In this document: positions 61,587 through 64,000 of the stretch, piece after piece | Layout: each line of letters opens with the position of its first letter | How positions within the stretch are numbered: position 1 is the first letter of the stretch | Assembly: GCA_016927115.1 (NCBI GenBank) | Contig: JAFGNH010000126.1 | Location: 46,541 to 110,540, forward strand | Direction of reading: 5' to 3' | DNA length: 64,000 nucleotides | Source: Anaerolineales bacterium | Lineage (GTDB): Bacteria; Chloroflexota; Anaerolineae; Anaerolineales; E44-bin32 | Program-made: the position numbers and the translations under genes | The notes under the pieces: model-generated | What the model was told of the DNA's origin: nothing | The model's database searches: none | Seen by the model: the letters and a program-made list of their open reading frames with translations, nothing else

Positions 61587-62395
61587 GCTCCCGATTGATT
61601 GTACTGCGCGGCGGAGGCGACCTGGCTACGGGTGTGGCAGCACGCCTGTTTCACTGTGGCTTTGATGTAGTGGTAACGGAAATCGCGCAGCCGCTGGCTG
61701 TTCGCCGGCTGGTTGCCCTTTCAGAGGCAGTTTACAGGAATGAGGTTGTCATCGAGGACCTGCGCGGCCGGCTCGTGGAATCAGCCGGGCAGGCTCTGCA
61801 GACAATCAAGGAGGGAGTGATTCCTGTTCTGGTTGACCCGTCAGCAGAAAGCTGTAACACACTGCAGCCGCTTGCTGTGGTGGACTGCCGGATGCTGAAA
61901 AGGGCGCCTGAATCAGGTGTGGATCCCGCACCGTTTGTGGTCGGTTTGGGCCCCGGGTTTACTGCGGGTATGGACTGCCATGTGGTGATAGAAACCAATC
62001 GCGGCCATTATCTTGGGCGGGTTATCCGGGAAGGCACAACCGAGAAGGATACCGGTGTGCCCGGCAAAGTCGGTGGGCAGGCAGCCCGGCGGGTGCTGCG
62101 GGCACCGGTAGACGGTATTTTGCAGGAGCGCGCTGAGTTGGGGACGATAGTAAAAGAAGGCGATATTATCGCCGAGGTGGATGGACAGGCCGTCAGAGCC
62201 CCATTTGATGGTGCCCTGAGAGGCCTTCTTCCTGGCGGTACGCATGTCACGCAGGGTTTGAAGATAGGTGATGTGGATCCGCGCGGGGACGTGAAGATTT
62301 GTTCGCTGATCTCCGAAAAATCTCTGGCAATCGCCGGGGGCGTTCTTGAGGCACTACTTTCGCAGCCCGGAATACGTACCGCGCTGGGGCAGTAA
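61583..62395 (+). CDS. yqeB: YqeB, selenium-dependent Mo hydroxylase maturation protein
   Basis: 270 aa, EF2563/YqeB family: LIVLRGGGDLATGVAARLFH, VVVTEIAQPLAVRR, FVVGLGPGFTAGMDCHVVIET and DTGVPGKVGGQAARRVLRAP, then a biotinyl-like segment with VKEGDIIAEVDGQAVRAP. It is a marker for Mo hydroxylases that need a labile selenium, with the exact step unresolved. Coupled to both neighbours (4-bp overlap upstream, 1 nt gap downstream). Confidence 0.94.
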   Translation: MSSRLIVLRGGGDLATGVAARLFHCGFDVVVTEIAQPLAVRRLVALSEAVYRNEVVIEDLRGRLVESAGQALQTIKEGVIPVLVDPSAESCNTLQPLAVVDCRMLKRAPESGVDPAPFVVGLGPGFTAGMDCHVVIETNRGHYLGRVIREGTTEKDTGVPGKVGGQAARRVLRAPVDGILQERAELGTIVKEGDIIAEVDGQAVRAPFDGALRGLLPGGTHVTQGLKIGDVDPRGDVKICSLISEKSLAIAGGVLEALLSQPGIRTALGQ

Positions 62396-62396
62396 C

Positions 62397-63719
62397 ATGC
62401 GGCTTTCTGATGCACTGCGGCTGGAGGCAGGGTTTTCCGTGGCGTTTACAGGCGCGGGCGGAAAATCCCACTCGTTGCAGCGTCTCGTTCTTGAGGAAGT
62501 GTTTCAGCCCGTAGTTCTGGCCACTACAACGAAAATATTTCGTTTTCAATCGGATATTGCAGCTGAGCATCGGATTCTGACAGAATATGCTCAGCTGTCT
62601 TCTTTACGCGAGGTACTGAGAAAGAGTGCGTCACTGTTTCTTACCGGGGAAGAGGTGGAGGATCAACTGAAGTGGTCGGGAGTCCCACTGGAACTGATGG
62701 GCTCCGTGGTTGCTGCAGTGCGGGAAGTGGGAGGGCTGCTGGTTGTTGAAGCTGATGGCGCTCGCGGCGGCTCTTTAAAGGCACCAGCGGAGCATGAGCC
62801 GCAGATCCCGACGAATATAAATCTGGTTGTTCCGATTGCGGGGATTGATGTAATCGGGGAGCCGCTGGAATCAACGCTGGTTCACCGCCCGCACCTGGTG
62901 ACAGCGATTGCCGGGAGTGTCGATCGTATCACACCCGAGGTTGTAGCCAGAGTGCTGCGGTCTTCACAGGGAGGATTAAAGGGGGTTCCACAAGGGGGGC
63001 GCATCCGTGTTTTGATCAACAAGGTGGAGGATGAAGAAAAGCTGCAGCAGGCAAGAAAGATCGCCGGACTGCTGCTTGAAGAACCACGCATCGAGGCTGT
63101 GGTGCTGGGAGCTGTTTCGCAGGAAGATCCGGTGCAGGAAGTAATTGGCAGAACAGCGGGTATCGTACTGGCTGCAGGTGCTGCAGAACGTTTTGGGAGC
63201 CCGAAACAGCTGCTGGACTGGGATGGAAAACCGTTTGTTCGCCGTGTGGCAGAAACAGCACTGCAGGCCGGTCTGTCTCCAGTGGTTGTCGTTACGGGTG
63301 CCTATGGTGGACAGGTTCGGGAAGCTGTCCGGGGCCTTGGCGTGGAGATTGTCGATAACGAGGCATGGGTGTCAGGACAGGGTTCATCTGTGCGGGCCGG
63401 AGCAGCCGCGCTGCCGGACTCTGTTGAGGCTGCCTGTTTTATGCTGGCTGACATGCCGGCTGTATCGGAGGATTTGCTGCGTGCACTGATCCACCGTTTT
63501 CAGCAGACTCTGGCTTCGATTGTTGCACCGGTTTATCAGGGGAAGCGCGGGAATCCTGTTGTGTTCGATCGCAGAACATTCCGCGATTTACACAACCTCT
63601 CCGGGGCAGAGGGCGGTCAGCAGCTGTTTAAAAAGTATACGATTGAAAGCGTGTCCTGGGATGATTCGATCCTGGTGGATATTGACACTCCAGAGGATTA
63701 CCGGCGGCTTAAGCGCTGA
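62397..63719 (+). CDS. YqeC-MocA fusion: selenium-cofactor protein joined to Mo-cofactor cytidylyltransferase
   Basis: 440 aa from the ATG at 62397, next to the yqeB stop; the track's upstream start is inside yqeB. Residues 1-260 match YqeC (SVAFTGAGGKSHSLQRL P-loop-like, LVVEADGARGGSLKAP, VHRPHLVTAIAG). Residues about 265-440 are a MocA/YgfJ nucleotidyltransferase (IVLAAGAAERFGSPKQLLDW, VSGQGSSVRAGAAAL, FMLADMPAVSEDLL, GKRGNPVVFD). In E. coli these are separate genes, yqeC and mocA (ygfJ). The fusion supplies the MCD form of Mo cofactor and a selenium-related step in one protein. Confidence 0.93.
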   Translation: MRLSDALRLEAGFSVAFTGAGGKSHSLQRLVLEEVFQPVVLATTTKIFRFQSDIAAEHRILTEYAQLSSLREVLRKSASLFLTGEEVEDQLKWSGVPLELMGSVVAAVREVGGLLVVEADGARGGSLKAPAEHEPQIPTNINLVVPIAGIDVIGEPLESTLVHRPHLVTAIAGSVDRITPEVVARVLRSSQGGLKGVPQGGRIRVLINKVEDEEKLQQARKIAGLLLEEPRIEAVVLGAVSQEDPVQEVIGRTAGIVLAAGAAERFGSPKQLLDWDGKPFVRRVAETALQAGLSPVVVVTGAYGGQVREAVRGLGVEIVDNEAWVSGQGSSVRAGAAALPDSVEAACFMLADMPAVSEDLLRALIHRFQQTLASIVAPVYQGKRGNPVVFDRRTFRDLHNLSGAEGGQQLFKKYTIESVSWDDSILVDIDTPEDYRRLKR

Positions 63720-63723
63720 AGAA

Positions 63724-64000
63724 TGAAACGCTGATTACGCTGAGAATAAAGAACGCTGAGGGCGCTGAGAATAATGAAACGCTGAAGACGCTGAGAATAG
63801 AGAACGCTGAGGGCGCTGAGAATAAGGAACGCTGAGGGCGCTGAGAATAAGGAACGCTGAAGACGCTGAGAATAAAGAACGCTGAGGGCGCTGAGAATAA
63901 GGAACGCTGAAGACGCTGAGAATAAGGAACGCTGAGGGCGCTGAGAATAAGGAACGCTGAGGGCGCTGAGAATAAGGAACGCTGAGGGCGCTGAGAATAA
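63724..64000. repeat. 25-26 bp tandem repeat array, 11 copies, continues past the window
   Basis: Unit GGAACGCTGAGGGCGCTGAGAATAA. Copies 1 and 3 are 26 bp (TGAAACG...), the rest 25 bp. The middle alternates between GAGGGC and GAAGAC types (copy 1 GATTAC), and each unit has an internal CGCTGA duplication. There are no spacers, and stops occur in all frames, so it is neither CRISPR nor coding. It begins directly after the yqeC-mocA stop. Confidence 0.95.

Noticed and set aside
63724-64000. CRISPR array
   Set aside because: Units are contiguous with no spacers, and no cas genes are near.
1-64000. Mobile elements, prophage, tRNA or rRNA genes
   Set aside because: No transposase, integrase or phage genes and no tRNA-like cloverleaf were recognised by reading both strands.

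Overview
The window (64 kb, moderate GC, no phage or transposon genes seen) looks like chromosome of an anaerobic Chloroflexota bacterium, probably Anaerolineae. This is an inference from gene style: a Ser/Thr kinase fused to a TolB-like propeller, a lipoprotein with an Ala/Glu/Pro linker, a BMP-type nucleoside ABC importer, small winged-helix/membrane-protein pairs, F420 genes and many Mo hydroxylases. Almost every gene is on the + strand; only two small regulator/membrane-protein operons (33.3-35.7 kb) are on the - strand.

Layout. 0-2.5 kb: end of a kinase/TolB protein, then folD with a terminator. 2.5-12.8 kb: one long operon with its own promoter, operator pair and terminator: adenine deaminase, a GntR/UTRA regulator, two carbamoyltransferases (one ATCase-like, one YgeW-like), carbamate kinase, a threonine-synthase-like PLP enzyme, a GT2 glycosyltransferase and a TrpB-like PLP enzyme. 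12.9-22.4 kb: a corrinoid methyltransfer module (MtaA/UroD-type methyltransferase, second GntR/UTRA regulator, two corrinoid proteins, a pyrrolysine-free MtmB-like methyltransferase, a MetH-activation-domain-like protein, DUF1638), with an 8-oxoguanine-deaminase-like amidohydrolase inside it. 22.5-27.8 kb: a three-subunit xanthine-dehydrogenase-type Mo hydroxylase and a second 8-oxoguanine-deaminase-like enzyme. 28.1-33.3 kb: a nucleoside-type ABC importer. 33.3-37.0 kb: two duplicated regulator/membrane-protein operons and small genes. 37.2-44.5 kb: hydantoinase/dihydropyrimidinase, a second Mo hydroxylase, a Nudix hydrolase and an SsnA-like aminohydrolase. 44.5-48.0 kb: F420 genes (npdG, cofE, cofC, a luciferase-like F420 oxidoreductase). 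48.3-53.0 kb: a third Mo hydroxylase in which all eight Fe-S cysteines are replaced, plus an XdhC-type maturase. 53.2-55.2 kb: a small membrane protein and a 566-aa protein of unknown function. 55.4-63.7 kb: two paralogous Mo subunits around one fused FAD/2Fe-2S subunit, then YqeB and a YqeC-MocA fusion for the selenium-dependent Mo cofactor. 63.7-64 kb: a 25-bp tandem repeat that runs off the window.

Together the genes read as a nucleobase-catabolism island. Nucleosides are imported; purines are deaminated (Ade, two GuaD-like enzymes, SsnA) and hydroxylated or reduced (Mo hydroxylases, perhaps an F420 enzyme). Rings are opened (hydantoinase), carbamoyl groups are moved to phosphate (two transcarbamoylases) and ATP is made by carbamate kinase. 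The PLP enzymes could deaminate the remaining diamino acid. The gene set overlaps the E. coli ygeW/yqeA/hyuA/ssnA/xdhD/yqeB/yqeC/mocA locus, but ygeX, ygeY and ygfK are not seen here. The most striking element is the Fe-S-free Mo hydroxylase at 48.3-52.1 kb.
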